From the NCBI GenBank assembly GCA_016720935.1, contig JADKJP010000007.1:434001-498000 (forward strand): DNA of 64,000 nucleotides, in the 5' to 3' direction. Within the stretch, counting starts at the first letter, position 1. Each line of letters opens with the position of its first letter. This stretch comes from Bacteroidota bacterium (GTDB lineage: Bacteria > Bacteroidota > Bacteroidia > AKYH767-A > 2013-40CM-41-45). The notes beneath the pieces are model-generated. The model saw only the letters and a program-made list of their open reading frames with translations. It was not told where the DNA came from and ran no database searches. Positions 35,646 to 46,300 of this stretch are shown here, in pieces. The translations under genes were made by a program, and so were the position numbers.

Positions 35646-36059
35646 ATGAAACAAAAATCAATTCTGGCAACTACTGCCATTGCAATAACTATTATTCTAT
35701 TCATTAGTTCCTGTAAAAAGGATCCATCCTGCGAAGCAGGTACCGGAGGATCACTCACTCTGGTTGCTAAACTGAAACACCATGGTGTAGTCATTCCAAA
35801 TGACAGTGCTCAGCCTGATACTGTTTGGGTTAAATTTAATACACAGGATTGGTCCGGTGCGCCTTCCGGATACGATGCAAGATTTGTTGGAGAAGAAGGT
35901 GAAGATCATGTTCATATCAGTGGATTGAAATGCGGAGACTATTATCTCTATGCTGCCGGGCTGGACACTGCAGGACCTTTCATTGTTCGTGGAGGAAGGT
36001 CTTTCAGTACCGAACAAACTGAAGGTGAAATTGAGGTGGATATCTCTGTAACTGAATAG
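35646..36059 (+). CDS. Lipoprotein with transthyretin-like (carboxypeptidase-regulatory-type) domain
   Basis: A 137-aa lipoprotein: signal MKQKSILATTAIAITIILFISSC with the lipid Cys at residue 23. The body has KHHGVVIPNDSA, then a YDARF segment and GDYYLYAAGLD, in the order expected of a small beta-sandwich that matches its downstream neighbour (HH, VHVYLK, EFPGRDSTKYEY, GNYYLYATGND). The pair are therefore diverged paralogues. The gene sits 28 bp after the HCxGxC gene and is followed by a terminator-like hairpin (36072). Function unknown. Confidence 0.75.
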   Translation: MKQKSILATTAIAITIILFISSCKKDPSCEAGTGGSLTLVAKLKHHGVVIPNDSAQPDTVWVKFNTQDWSGAPSGYDARFVGEEGEDHVHISGLKCGDYYLYAAGLDTAGPFIVRGGRSFSTEQTEGEIEVDISVTE

Positions 36060-36071
36060 TTTTGAATGAAA

Positions 36072-36108
36072 TGAAGGGTGTACTAAGTAAAGTACATCCT
36101 TCATTTTG
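36072..36108 (+). terminator. Hairpin with T-run between the two paralogous lipoprotein genes
   Basis: A 13-bp stem with one G-T pair (36072-36084 with 36091-36103) around a 6-nt loop is followed by TTTTG. It lies inside the cluster, so it may lower expression of downstream genes and not end the transcript. Confidence 0.6.
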
Positions 36109-36153
36109 ATTAAAATTCACCCCTTCTATAGAATTGATATCATATATTCACAC

Positions 36154-36573
36154 ATGAAACGGGATAAATTTGCAAAAAAACTCCTTTTAGGGGTGTTTTT
36201 TGCTATTATCTTCATTGGTTGTAAGAAAGATGGGATCAGGAATCCTGATGGAACCATTGTGGTACAAGGCAACATTACGTTGAATGTTCACAATTATCAT
36301 CACAGTTGGGCGGTTCCTTATGTACATGTATATCTTAAAAAAAACGCAGTTGAATTTCCAGGACGAGATTCAACAAAATATGAATATTCGGTTCAGGCCG
36401 ACAGTGATGGAAATGCGGTATTCACCAATCTGTATCCTGGAAATTATTACCTGTACGCTACCGGAAATGACTATTATTTCGGAGCCTGGGTAAGAGGGCA
36501 ATCCGCTGTAGTTTTAAATTCAACTACACTTGTCAACCAGACTTATGGAATGGAGTTACCAATGAGTGAATAA
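36154..36573 (+). CDS. Lipoprotein paralogous to its upstream neighbour
   Basis: 139 aa from the ATG at 36154 (MKRDKFAKKLLLGVFFAIIF, lipobox IFIGC); the frame is open from 36106 but the first 16 codons precede a normal lipoprotein signal. The body carries NYHHSWAVPYVHVYLKKN, EFPGRDSTKYEY and GNYYLYATGND, the same layout as the 35646 protein. It resembles a transthyretin or Cna-B-like beta-sandwich. Its stop codon overlaps the start of the next gene (TAATG), indicating translational coupling. Confidence 0.75.
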   Translation: MKRDKFAKKLLLGVFFAIIFIGCKKDGIRNPDGTIVVQGNITLNVHNYHHSWAVPYVHVYLKKNAVEFPGRDSTKYEYSVQADSDGNAVFTNLYPGNYYLYATGNDYYFGAWVRGQSAVVLNSTTLVNQTYGMELPMSE

Positions 36574-38069
36574 TGCACAATCTGAAAATGAAAAAATATC
36601 TCTCCGCTTTAAGTGTTCTCTTGCTGTTTTTTGGATCTTGTTCTTATGACAAGCAAGTAGATCCGCTTATTGGCTCTGATTATCCCAAGGAAGTTGGAGA
36701 AATCATCGTAAACAAATGCGCAACAGCGGGATGTCATAATTCACTGAGCAGGGCAAATGCAGGTGGTCTTGATTTCAGTACATGGGATCTCATGTTTGAA
36801 GGTGGCCGGAATGGAAGCAGTGTTATCCCGTACAATATCGATTACAGTTACCTGCTATATTTCATCAATACTGATTCTTCCAGAGGCCCTACCCTATTAC
36901 CAACAATGCCTCAAGGATTAACCCCACTCAGTAATGATGAATATCAAACAATTTATAACTGGATTCACAACGGTGCGCCCAATGATCAAGGCGCAATAAA
37001 ATTTGCCGACAATCCAAACCGCAAGAAATTTTATGTGTGTATGCAAGGTTGTGATCAGGTCGCGGTATTTGATGCTCAGACTAAGGTGATCATGCGGTAT
37101 GTATCAGTAGGCGTTGATCCCGCTATTGAAGCTCCGCATCTGGTAAGAGTTTCTCCTGATGGACAATACTGGTATGTTGTATTTTATTCCGGTCACGTTA
37201 TTCAAAAATTCCGCACATCCGATGACTCTTATGTTGGTTCGCTTGAAATTGGCAATGGAGACTGGAACACTGTAATTTTCACTCCGGATTCAAAAAAGGG
37301 ATTTGTGAATGCTACCACTTTGGGCATCACACGTGTTGTAGACCTGGAACACATGACACTGGAAACTTCCTTGTCAGTTGATTTCCCCCATGGAGGTTTT
37401 GTTACAAACGATGGAGAACACCTTTACCTTACCAGTCAGAATGGAAACTTTGTAACCAAAGTAGAAATCTCTGATCCGTTTTATGATACTGATAAAATTC
37501 CATTGGGAACCGGCGAAAACCCTTCCACATCATCAAAATATGATGCACATGAAATGGTACTTACTCCGGATGGACACAAGTATTTTGTCAGTTGTCAAAA
37601 ATCGAATGAAGTAAGAGTATTTGCACGTGACAGAAGTAATGATGAAGATACATTAGTTGCAATCATACCAGTCGGTAATAAACCACAGGAATTCAGTTTA
37701 TCAGAAACGCATCCCTATGTATTTGTAACATGTACAGAAGATTCACTCATGGGTTACCGTAAAAAGGGATCTGTGTATGTGATCAACTATCTCACCAACC
37801 AGGTGGTAAAAGTAATTTATACGGGCTACCAGCCACATGGAATTGCAGTGGATGACGATCACGATTGTGTGTATGTTGCGAATCTTAACTATGACAATTC
37901 CGGGCCTGCACCTCACCATGTGACAGCTTGCGGAGGAAGAAATGGTTATCTAACTGTTATCGACATGTCGACTCTGGAACTATACCGGAAGGTACTGTCA
38001 GATGGTAGTACTTTTGAATACAGAAATGAATTATTGAGTTTTCCCTATTTTGTTTCCTACCGGAAATAA
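36573..38069 (+). CDS. Lipoprotein with CX4CH cytochrome-like domain and beta-propeller
   Basis: A 498-aa protein. The lipoprotein signal starts at Met6 (MKKYLSALSVLLLFFGSC, lipid Cys23), so 36588 is an alternative start. Residues about 40-145 resemble the planctomycete-type cytochrome c domain, with CATAGCH (C49-x4-C54-H55, not canonical CXXCH) and the LPTMPQGLTPLSNDEYQTI ... WIHNGAP ending. The rest is a YVTN-like beta-propeller with repeated blades (PDGQYWYVV, PDGHKYFVS, DHDCVYVANLNY). A periplasmic or surface redox-sensor or electron-transfer role is inferred. Its stop overlaps the next start (TAATG). Confidence 0.8.
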   Translation: MHNLKMKKYLSALSVLLLFFGSCSYDKQVDPLIGSDYPKEVGEIIVNKCATAGCHNSLSRANAGGLDFSTWDLMFEGGRNGSSVIPYNIDYSYLLYFINTDSSRGPTLLPTMPQGLTPLSNDEYQTIYNWIHNGAPNDQGAIKFADNPNRKKFYVCMQGCDQVAVFDAQTKVIMRYVSVGVDPAIEAPHLVRVSPDGQYWYVVFYSGHVIQKFRTSDDSYVGSLEIGNGDWNTVIFTPDSKKGFVNATTLGITRVVDLEHMTLETSLSVDFPHGGFVTNDGEHLYLTSQNGNFVTKVEISDPFYDTDKIPLGTGENPSTSSKYDAHEMVLTPDGHKYFVSCQKSNEVRVFARDRSNDEDTLVAIIPVGNKPQEFSLSETHPYVFVTCTEDSLMGYRKKGSVYVINYLTNQVVKVIYTGYQPHGIAVDDDHDCVYVANLNYDNSGPAPHHVTACGGRNGYLTVIDMSTLELYRKVLSDGSTFEYRNELLSFPYFVSYRK

Positions 38070-38473
38070 TGCCTGAAAGCGGTTTCCTGATCATTTTAAT
38101 TGATGATGAATGTGTGATGTGCAATTGGATTGTTCATTTCATCCATCACAATGACAAGCAAGGTATTTTCAAATTCGCAGGATTGCGCAGTCATACCGGA
38201 AAATTTTATCAGGAAAAATATTCTATCCCGAAAACAATTGCGGAAAGCGTAATCCTTCTTGAAGGAGAAGGGTATTTTATATCATCTCTTGCAATTGAGC
38301 GTATTTTAAAAAAACTTCCAGGCTGTGTTTGGTTTGGAAAAGTCATCGGTATCTTCCCAAGAAAATTAAGTGACTGGATTTATCATTTAATAGCAAGAAA
38401 CAGATACAGACTTTTTGGACGATTAAATTCCTGCAAAATTATTCCGGGATTAGAAAAAAGATTTTTGAATTGA
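38069..38473 (+). CDS. DCC-family (DUF393) thiol-disulfide oxidoreductase-like protein
   Basis: A 134-aa protein with the DCC motif IDDECVMCN, that is a CxxC pair at C15 and C18 after the acidic residues, the family signature of DUF393. It also has C110-like Cys in FGRLNSCK and a Trp/Phe-rich middle (GCVWFGKVIGIFPRKLSDWIYHLI). DUF393 proteins are predicted redox-active thioredoxin-fold proteins without established substrates. Its ATG overlaps the stop of the cytochrome-like gene, so the two are translationally coupled. It ends 5 bp before the convergent aspartyl-protease gene. Confidence 0.85.
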   Translation: MPESGFLIILIDDECVMCNWIVHFIHHNDKQGIFKFAGLRSHTGKFYQEKYSIPKTIAESVILLEGEGYFISSLAIERILKKLPGCVWFGKVIGIFPRKLSDWIYHLIARNRYRLFGRLNSCKIIPGLEKRFLN

Positions 38474-38478
38474 AAATT

Positions 38479-38922
38479 CTATCTGGGTTTCGCGGATAAT
38501 TTTAATTCCATTTTTTTGTAATTAATAGCTGCATTGTACTTGTAGAGGACATCGCCACCAAGAACTCCATCAATTGGCGTTAATCCAAGTTTCTCATACG
38601 ATTCATTCACATGAGCAAGGTCCAGCAATACTGCTTCAAAATTTTCGATTAGCAACTCCCCCAGCCTGATTTTTTTAAGCCTTACCAGATGGGTTTTCAT
38701 AGTATTTGTACCCAGTCCGGTTGATAATTTATCATGTGGTTCATGACTGCTTTCCCCGACATATCTCAATGATCTTTCTTTATCAAAGACTGTCCTGGAG
38801 GCGCCGGTATCAATTAAGAGCTGAACTGTTTTACCATTGATGCGCGCAGAGATGGTAAGATGATAGCCATCCTCTTCTATACCTCTGACGGTGATTGGAA
38901 TTTTTACTGAACCTGATAACAT
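38479..38922 (-). CDS. Retropepsin-like aspartyl protease
   Basis: About 147 aa from the ATG at 38922 (MLSGSVKIPITVRG); an earlier ATG at 38946 lies inside the hairpin terminator of mdh, so it is less likely. The catalytic triplet is LLIDTGAS, the hallmark of single-domain aspartyl proteases that act as dimers, and a second conserved region is GVLGGDVLYKYNAAINYK. No signal peptide is evident. Family substrates are unknown. It converges with the DCC gene 5 bp away. Confidence 0.82.
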   Translation of the reverse strand: MLSGSVKIPITVRGIEEDGYHLTISARINGKTVQLLIDTGASRTVFDKERSLRYVGESSHEPHDKLSTGLGTNTMKTHLVRLKKIRLGELLIENFEAVLLDLAHVNESYEKLGLTPIDGVLGGDVLYKYNAAINYKKMELKLSAKPR

Positions 38923-38927
38923 ACGGG

Positions 38928-38963
38928 GTAAAAATAAAGAAGACATTCGATAATCGAATGTCT
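38928..38963 (-). terminator. Terminator of mdh
   Basis: AGACATTCGA (38941-38950) pairs perfectly with TCGAATGTCT (38954-38963) around a 3-nt loop. On the minus strand it continues TCTTTATTTTTAC. It ends directly before the aspartyl-protease start at 38922. Confidence 0.75.
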
Positions 38964-38994
38964 TCCAAATTTATCAAAATAATTTTTATGTCAG

Positions 38995-39939
38995 TTATTT
39001 CACCGCAGCTTGTTGCATATTGTCGAGTACATCCATTACTTCTTTCACAGATTTTGCAGAAGCGTGAAGGAGTTTCATTTCATCTTCGTTCAGTTTCAGC
39101 TCGATGATTTCTTCGATACCATTTTTGCCGAGTTTTACCGGAACACCGAGGTAAATATTTTTCAAGCCATACTGACCCTGCAACCATGCGCAACAAGGGA
39201 AAATTCGTTTCTGATCTTTCACCACTGCTTCCACCATCTGGGCAGCTGCAGCTCCGGGAGCATACCATGCGGATGTTCCCATCAGATTTACCAATTCACC
39301 ACCGCCTTTTTTCGTACGGTCGACAATAGCATCCAGTTTTTCCTTAGAGATTAATTCAGTAACCGGAATTCCGGCAACTGTAGTATATCTTGGAAGAGGA
39401 ACCATGGTATCACCATGCCCGCCCATCAATACAGCCTGGATATCTTTCGGTGAGGTATTCAATGCTTCCGCGAGGAATGCACGGTAGCGAGCAGTATCAA
39501 GAATTCCGGCCATACCAAACACGCGGGAAGAATCAATTTTCGCAGTGAGGAAAGAGCAATAGGTCATTACATCCAATGGATTGGATACAACGATAATGAT
39601 GGTATTCGGAGAATATTTAATAATGTTTTCAGTCACCGAGCGAACAATACCGGCATTTGTCGCGATAAGATCATCACGACTCATCCCTGGTTTACGAGGC
39701 AAACCTGAAGTGATTACCACAACATCCGAACCCGCGGTTTTAGAATAATCGTTCGTTGAACCGATAGTGCGGGTATCGTATAAGTTGATTGCCGCAGTTT
39801 GCCAAATATCGAGAGACTTACCTTCTGCAGTACCTTCTTTGATATCAAGAAGAACAACTTCGTGAACGAAATCTTTTTGTGCAATAACATCGGCACAAGT
39901 GGCTCCCACATTGCCGGCTCCTACAACTGTAACTTTCAT
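38995..39939 (-). CDS. mdh: Malate dehydrogenase (LDH-like type)
   Basis: A 314-aa NAD-dependent enzyme interconverting malate and oxaloacetate in the TCA cycle. It has the Rossmann motif VVGAGNVGA (residues 5-13), substrate arginines R82 and R88 in SGLPRKPGMSRDD, and the catalytic His in LMGGHGDTMVPL near residue 175. Arg at the 82 position marks malate and not lactate specificity. Length and motifs fit the LDH-like malate dehydrogenases of bacteria. Confidence 0.96.
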   Translation of the reverse strand: MKVTVVGAGNVGATCADVIAQKDFVHEVVLLDIKEGTAEGKSLDIWQTAAINLYDTRTIGSTNDYSKTAGSDVVVITSGLPRKPGMSRDDLIATNAGIVRSVTENIIKYSPNTIIIVVSNPLDVMTYCSFLTAKIDSSRVFGMAGILDTARYRAFLAEALNTSPKDIQAVLMGGHGDTMVPLPRYTTVAGIPVTELISKEKLDAIVDRTKKGGGELVNLMGTSAWYAPGAAAAQMVEAVVKDQKRIFPCCAWLQGQYGLKNIYLGVPVKLGKNGIEEIIELKLNEDEMKLLHASAKSVKEVMDVLDNMQQAAVK

Positions 39940-40375
39940 GTACGATTGAATTTTTAAGAATTAGGCTACGAAATTAGGAACTCAAAAGGGATTTAGAAAA
40001 TTAAACTTAAAGCAAGTGAGAAAAATCATGTAGTACCCTCATACAAATATTCGCCCAATTCAGAGGAATAAAATCTGTCTTTTACCCCTGATTTTTAATT
40101 AAAAATTAACATATCAACACCTGTTCAAAACACTCGACCAAAAAATTAGGAAATAAGGTCGTTTTTTCTTAAATTTCGTTGATAAATCCCTGATACACTG
40201 CAAACAACACTATTTCAGGGAAAAATAATGTTCAAAACTCAATTCAATCCTGATTGGTATTCATGAATCCTACAAAATTCAAAGGAATCTATTTGCTTTA
40301 TTTAAGAATGCAAATAGCCTTTGGATCCCCTTTAAAAGCTATATGAAATCAATTCTTTAAATCTAATTCTCAAGC
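39940..40375. other. Upstream region of the giant surface-protein gene
   Basis: A 436-bp AT-rich region between divergent genes mdh and the giant gene. No small ORF or complete consensus promoter was recognised. One perfect inverted repeat is present (40289-40317). Confidence 0.55.
40289..40317 (+). promoter_or_regulatory. Inverted repeat upstream of the giant gene
   Basis: CTATTTGC (40289-40296) and GCAAATAG (40310-40317) are perfectly complementary around a 13-nt spacer, 58 bp before the start codon. It may be an operator or a 5'-leader hairpin. Confidence 0.4.
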
Positions 40376-43300
40376 ATGATCAAACAACTACTTGTCCTCA
40401 CCACGTTAATTGTTTGCCTGTCAGGCGTTGGCTTTGCCCAAACCTATAACATGGGAAATTCCAATGTTTCAACTTGTTCTGGTACATTTTACGATAGTGG
40501 TGGAAACAATGGGCAGTACGCAAACAATGAAACCAGTGTTATGACATTTTGTTCAAGCACTTCCGGTCAATGTGTTCGGTTAACTTTTACATCATTTGAC
40601 ACTGAATCCCTGTTTGATGAAATGGTCATTTACAATGGCCCAAACACAACTTCTCCGATTATTGGAACCTATAGCGGAACTACAAATCCCGGAGTTGTTA
40701 CAGGCACCAGTGGTTGTCTTACAATTGAATTTATTTCTGATGGAACGATCAAAGGTGCCGGATGGTCTGCGACTGTAAGTTGCGTTGCTTGTGGCGGTGG
40801 TCCTTGTGGTTCTGTATGTAACGGAGGACCAGCTCCCGCTAATGATGCTTGCAGTGGTGCTCAAAACCTTGGATTGCTGCCAATACCGTCTGCTTGTCCA
40901 ACCGGAATCGGCAATCCACTTAGTCTGAATACGACCAATCTTTGCGCTACTGCAGAAACGCCTTATACTTCGATGTTGGGTTGTCAACCTGCAGGTAACA
41001 TGGCTAGTCCGGCTGCAGATGTGTGGTATTCATTCTCGATCACAGGTCCAACGTTGATTGTGAATATTGCCGGCCTTCAGACACCAGAGGTTGGATTGTA
41101 TTCCGGCAGCGGATGTAACAATCTGGTACCACGTGGATGCGGAATCGGAGCCAATGGTTCATTGAATACCACCTTTGGAAGTTTACAGCCCGGTCAGTAT
41201 TTTTTACAAGTAAGTGGCGGGTCACTCAATGATCAGTGTAATTTCACTCTGACCCTCCAAAATAATTTTGATTGTTCGGGTTGCGTGATCCAAAGTAACC
41301 TCACGGTAAATCCACCTCCTGTGAATGGAACTTATCAGGCGGGACAGACAGTTAATTTCTGTTATTCCATTACAGACTATAACCAGACTTCAAGTAACTG
41401 GCTACATTCAGTTATTCCATCATTTGGAGCAGGTTGGGTGTTGAATTCCGTTACTGCAACACCGGCAACAACTTGCAATGCGAGTTTAACACCAGGTACA
41501 TGGAGTTGGTACAATAATACATTTACGAGTACAGCTACCGGGCTTACAGTTGGACCGGGCTTCTTCTTTGAAACCTCTGCCGGAAGCATTTCAGGAGTTG
41601 CTGATAATAATCCCGGGAACAACTTCGGTGATTATAATCCGGCAAACCAATGTGACTGGACCTTCTGTTGGTCGGTTACGACATTGCCACCGAATCAATG
41701 TATCCCCGGAGCAAGTTTGAATATTGCAATTGACACTTATGGCGATGGTGAAACAGGATCATGGACATCTTATGCTTGCAGTGGAGACCCGATCATTCAA
41801 TTCTTTGCTCAACTTGCCTGTTGTACTCCACCACAAATCACCAATACACCAATCCTGTGTCCAGGTGGAACTGCTACAGCCACAGCAACCGGACAGGGAA
41901 TTGCACCCTGGAATTATATCTGGAGAAACGGTGGAGGAACAATTATCCAAACGGCAAATAACGTCAACGGATCAAATACGATTAACAATCTTGCTGCAGG
42001 AACATACACTGTGACCGTGACCGATGATGCAGGATGTACAGCTTCAGAATCCATTACTATTGCTCCCCCTACTGCAGTTACTGCAAATGGTACCGTAATA
42101 AACCCATCCTGTAGCGGAGCGAATACAGGTTCAATTACTGCAGCAGGCGCGGGTGGTACCGGTCCATATTCCTATGCATGGAATCCAAATGTAGGATCCG
42201 GCGCCACAGTCAACAATGTTGCACCCGGGAATTACACTGTGACAGTAACAGATGCTAACGGATGTACAGGTACACATGTATTTACTGTCACACAACCAAC
42301 GCCAGTGACGGCAACAGCAACTCCAACGAATGTAAGTTGTTTTGGTGGTGCTAACGGATCTGCTGTCGCCAATCCGTCAGGTGGATCAGGTGTTTATACT
42401 TATTCATGGGCACCAACCGGAGGCAGCGCTGCGACTGCCAGCAATCTGGCACCGGGAACATATACTGTGACTGTCACCGACAATACCAATTGTACAGGCA
42501 CAGCAACTGTAACCATTACCGCGCCGACTCAAGTTACAGCTACTATTCCGAACCATACCAATGTAACCTGCGCGGGTGGAACTAATGGTTCTGCTACTGC
42601 GACAGCAGGTGGCGGTACTCCGGGATACACTTATTCATGGGCTCCTTCCGGAGGAAATGCTGCGACTGCTAACAATCTCGCGGCAGGAAATTATACTGTC
42701 ACGGTTACTGATTCAAGAGGATGTACAATGACAGCGAATATTGCCATTACGCAACCAACTCCGGTTGTTCCGAGTTTACTCAACCAGAGTAATGTTTCCT
42801 GTAATGGAGGAAATAATGGTTCTGTGAGTGCAAGTGCAAACGGAGGTTCTCCGGGATATACATATTCCTGGGCACCTTCAGGAGGAAACTCCAGCACCGC
42901 GTCAAATTTAGGCGCAGGCAATTTCACGGTAACAGTAACAGATGCGAATGGCTGTACAGCAACAACAGTAGCCACTATTACACAACCACCAGCACTGACC
43001 GGCAACGTTGTACCTGCACCTGCAAGTTGTAACGGAGTCATCGATGGAACTGCTTCAATCACCGCCGGTGGAGGAACAGGCCCTTACACTTACAACTGGC
43101 TTCCTACAGGTGGAACCGCTTCATCAGCTACCGGCCTCGCTGCAGGAACTTATACTGTCACCATTACGGATGCGAATGGATGCACTCGATCATCATCGGC
43201 GAACGTCACGGAACCTTCCGCGATTACCTATACATCCGCTTCCACTCTTGCAAATTGCGGCGCGAGCGATGGAACTGCTTCTGTAAATCCATCCGGAGGA

Positions 43301-46300
43301 ACAGGACCTTATTCCTACCAGTGGTCTCCGTCCGGAGGTAATGCGGCGAATGCAAGCAATCTCGCTGCAGGCGCATATTCAGTAACCATTACTGACGCAC
43401 ATGGATGTACCACACTGGCTGCAGTTTCTGTTTCGAATGTTGCCGGCCCTGTAGCTGCCATCTCTGCTTCCACTGATGTAACATGCAATGGTGGAGCGAA
43501 TGGAACTGCAACTGCAACCACCAATGGAGGTACAGGTCCTTTCACTTATTCCTGGACACCTTCCGGTGGTTCAGGTCTGACCGCTACCGGTCTGTCAGCC
43601 GGCAACTATGCAATTACAGTGACAGATGCACTCGGTTGTAATGCATCCGCAAATATCACTATCAATGAACCAACCCCGGTCACTGCAGCAATATCTTCTT
43701 CTGTAGATGTTCTTTGCGCTGGTGGAACAACCGGTTCTGCTACAGTACTTGCCGGAGGAGGAACTCCCAGCTATTCTTACACTTGGGCACCATCAGGCGG
43801 CTCCGGTGCAACAGCAAATAATCTTGGAGCCGGAAATTATACAGTGACTGTCACAGATGCTGCCGGCTGTACATCTACAACTGCTGTCACTTTGATTCAA
43901 CCTCCAACTATGACAGCCAGCGTTACACCAACGGATATAACATGCAATGGAGCTGCGAATGGTTCTGCGAGTGTTACTCCCGGAGGCGGTACTGGTCCTT
44001 ATACATACAACTGGGCTCCTTCCGGAGGAAATGGATCCTCTGCTAGCAGTCTTAATGCCGGGAACTATACAGTGACAGTAACGGATGCAAATGGATGTAC
44101 TATTTCCAATTCAGCTACAATCACAGAGCCAACTGTTCTTGCAGCAACTGCAACACCTGTTGACATTGTTTGCAATGGTGCCGCGAATGGATCAGTTACT
44201 GCCAATCCGAATGGCGGAACAGCATCGTATACCTATGCATGGTCTCCTTCCGGAGGTAATACTGCAACAGCTAGTAATTTAGGCCCGGGAAGTTATACTG
44301 TCACAATAACAGACGCGAATCTTTGTACAACTTCTGTGACTGCAGCGGTTGCTGAACCGCCAGCAATGACGGCATCAATGGGAACTCCTGTGGATGTGCT
44401 TTGTAATGGTGGGTCAACCGGAAGTGCCACTGTTACTGCAGGTGGCGGATCAACTCCCTATACCTATAGCTGGGCACCTTCCGGTGGAAACAGCAACACG
44501 GCCTCAAATCTTTCCGCAGGAAATTATACTGTTTCGATTACAGATGTAAATGGATGTACCGCAACTGCAGCTGTGACCATTTATGAACCTACTCCGGTAG
44601 TCACAGCAATTACTGCTTCAACAAATGTCACTTGCAACGGAGCCGCTGATGGAACAGCAACTGTGAATGGCAATGGTGGAACCGGAGCACTGATTTATAA
44701 CTGGACACCTTCCGGAGGAAGCAGCACAGTTGCAACCGGACTTTCTGGAGGAAACTATACTGTTACCGCCACTGATGCCAATGGATGTACAGCTTCTACT
44801 ACAGTCAATATTACTGAACCTCCCGCTATCGTTGTGAACACTTCATCAACGACTGATTTGTGTGGAGCATCCAATGGAACAGCAACTGTAAATGCGAACG
44901 GAGGAATTGCTCCTTTAACATATAACTGGACACCAACAGGAGGTAGTGCAGCGACGGCAACCGGATTAACTGGTGGGGCTTACACCATCGAAGTGACGGA
45001 TGCCAATGGTTGTATCGCACGTGCCAATGTGAATGTTGCCAGCGCCCCATCCCCTATCGCAACAGCATCTGTTTCGGCAAATGTAATTTGCAATGGTGGA
45101 ACAAATGGCTCAGCATCTGTTTCAATTTCGCAGGGAACTGCACCGATTTCCATTTCCTGGTCACCTTCTGGCGGATCAGCAGCAGCAGCAAACAACCTTT
45201 CTGCAGGATATTACACAGTAACGGTTACCGACGCGAATGGTTGTACAAGCAGTGACAATGTCACCATTGCCGAACCTCCGGTCATCACGTTGAATGCTAC
45301 CTATGCAGATTTGCTTTGCAACGGAGCAGCGAATGGAACAGCACATGTTTCAGCAAGCGGAGGAACACCAAACTTTACATTCAACTGGTCACCTTCAGGA
45401 GGAACTGATTCGATTGCAAACAATCTTGCAGGAGGCGCATATACAGTAACTGTAACCGACGTCAACGGTTGTACAGAAACAACCACTGTTAATCTTGCTG
45501 AACCTTCTGCATTAACAGCAACACCTTCTTCAACTGACATCACCTGTTTTGGTGCCGCAAATGGAACTGCTTCTGTGAACGCGGGTGGTGGTACACCAAC
45601 TTACACATATGCATGGGCACCTTCAGGGGGAAATGCCAACTCCGCCAGTGGTTTGTCCGCCGCGACATATACTGTCACCATTACGGATCTCAATGGATGT
45701 ACTACTACCACAACAGCAATTATTGCTGAACCGGCAGTAGTGACAGCAGTGCTTGCCGGTAGTACCAATGTAAGTTGCAATGGAGCCGCTGATGGAACCG
45801 CATCGGTTACAGCAGGCGGTGGAATTCCCGGCTACACTTATTCATGGGCTCCTTCAGGAGGAAATGCATCAAATGCAAGTGCACTCGGTGCAGGAACTTA
45901 TACTGTAACTGTGACTGATGCGAATGGATGCACTAATACGACGACTGCTGTTATCACCGAACCAACCTTACTGACAAGTGCGGTTACTGCTACAACCAAT
46001 GTATCCTGTAATGGTCTTGCAGATGGTTCCGGAACTGTGGCAGGAAACGGTGGCACAGTAAACTATACTTATTCATGGGCTCCATCCGGTGGAAACGCGG
46101 CAAGTGCAAGCAGTCTGAGTGCAGGCAATTATACAGTTACAGTCACAGATGCAAATGGTTGTACGACTACTACTCCCGTTTCTATCACCGAACCTACACT
46201 CCTTACTTCTTCTATACCTGCGTCGACAAATATTTTATGTAATGGTGGAAATGACGGATCTGCGTCAGTCACCGCTAATGGCGGTACAACAGGATACACC

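Noticed and set aside
36072..36108. End of the five-gene cluster at this hairpin
   Set aside because: The downstream genes encode a paralogue and coupled partners on the same strand, so partial read-through is more likely than a true operon boundary.
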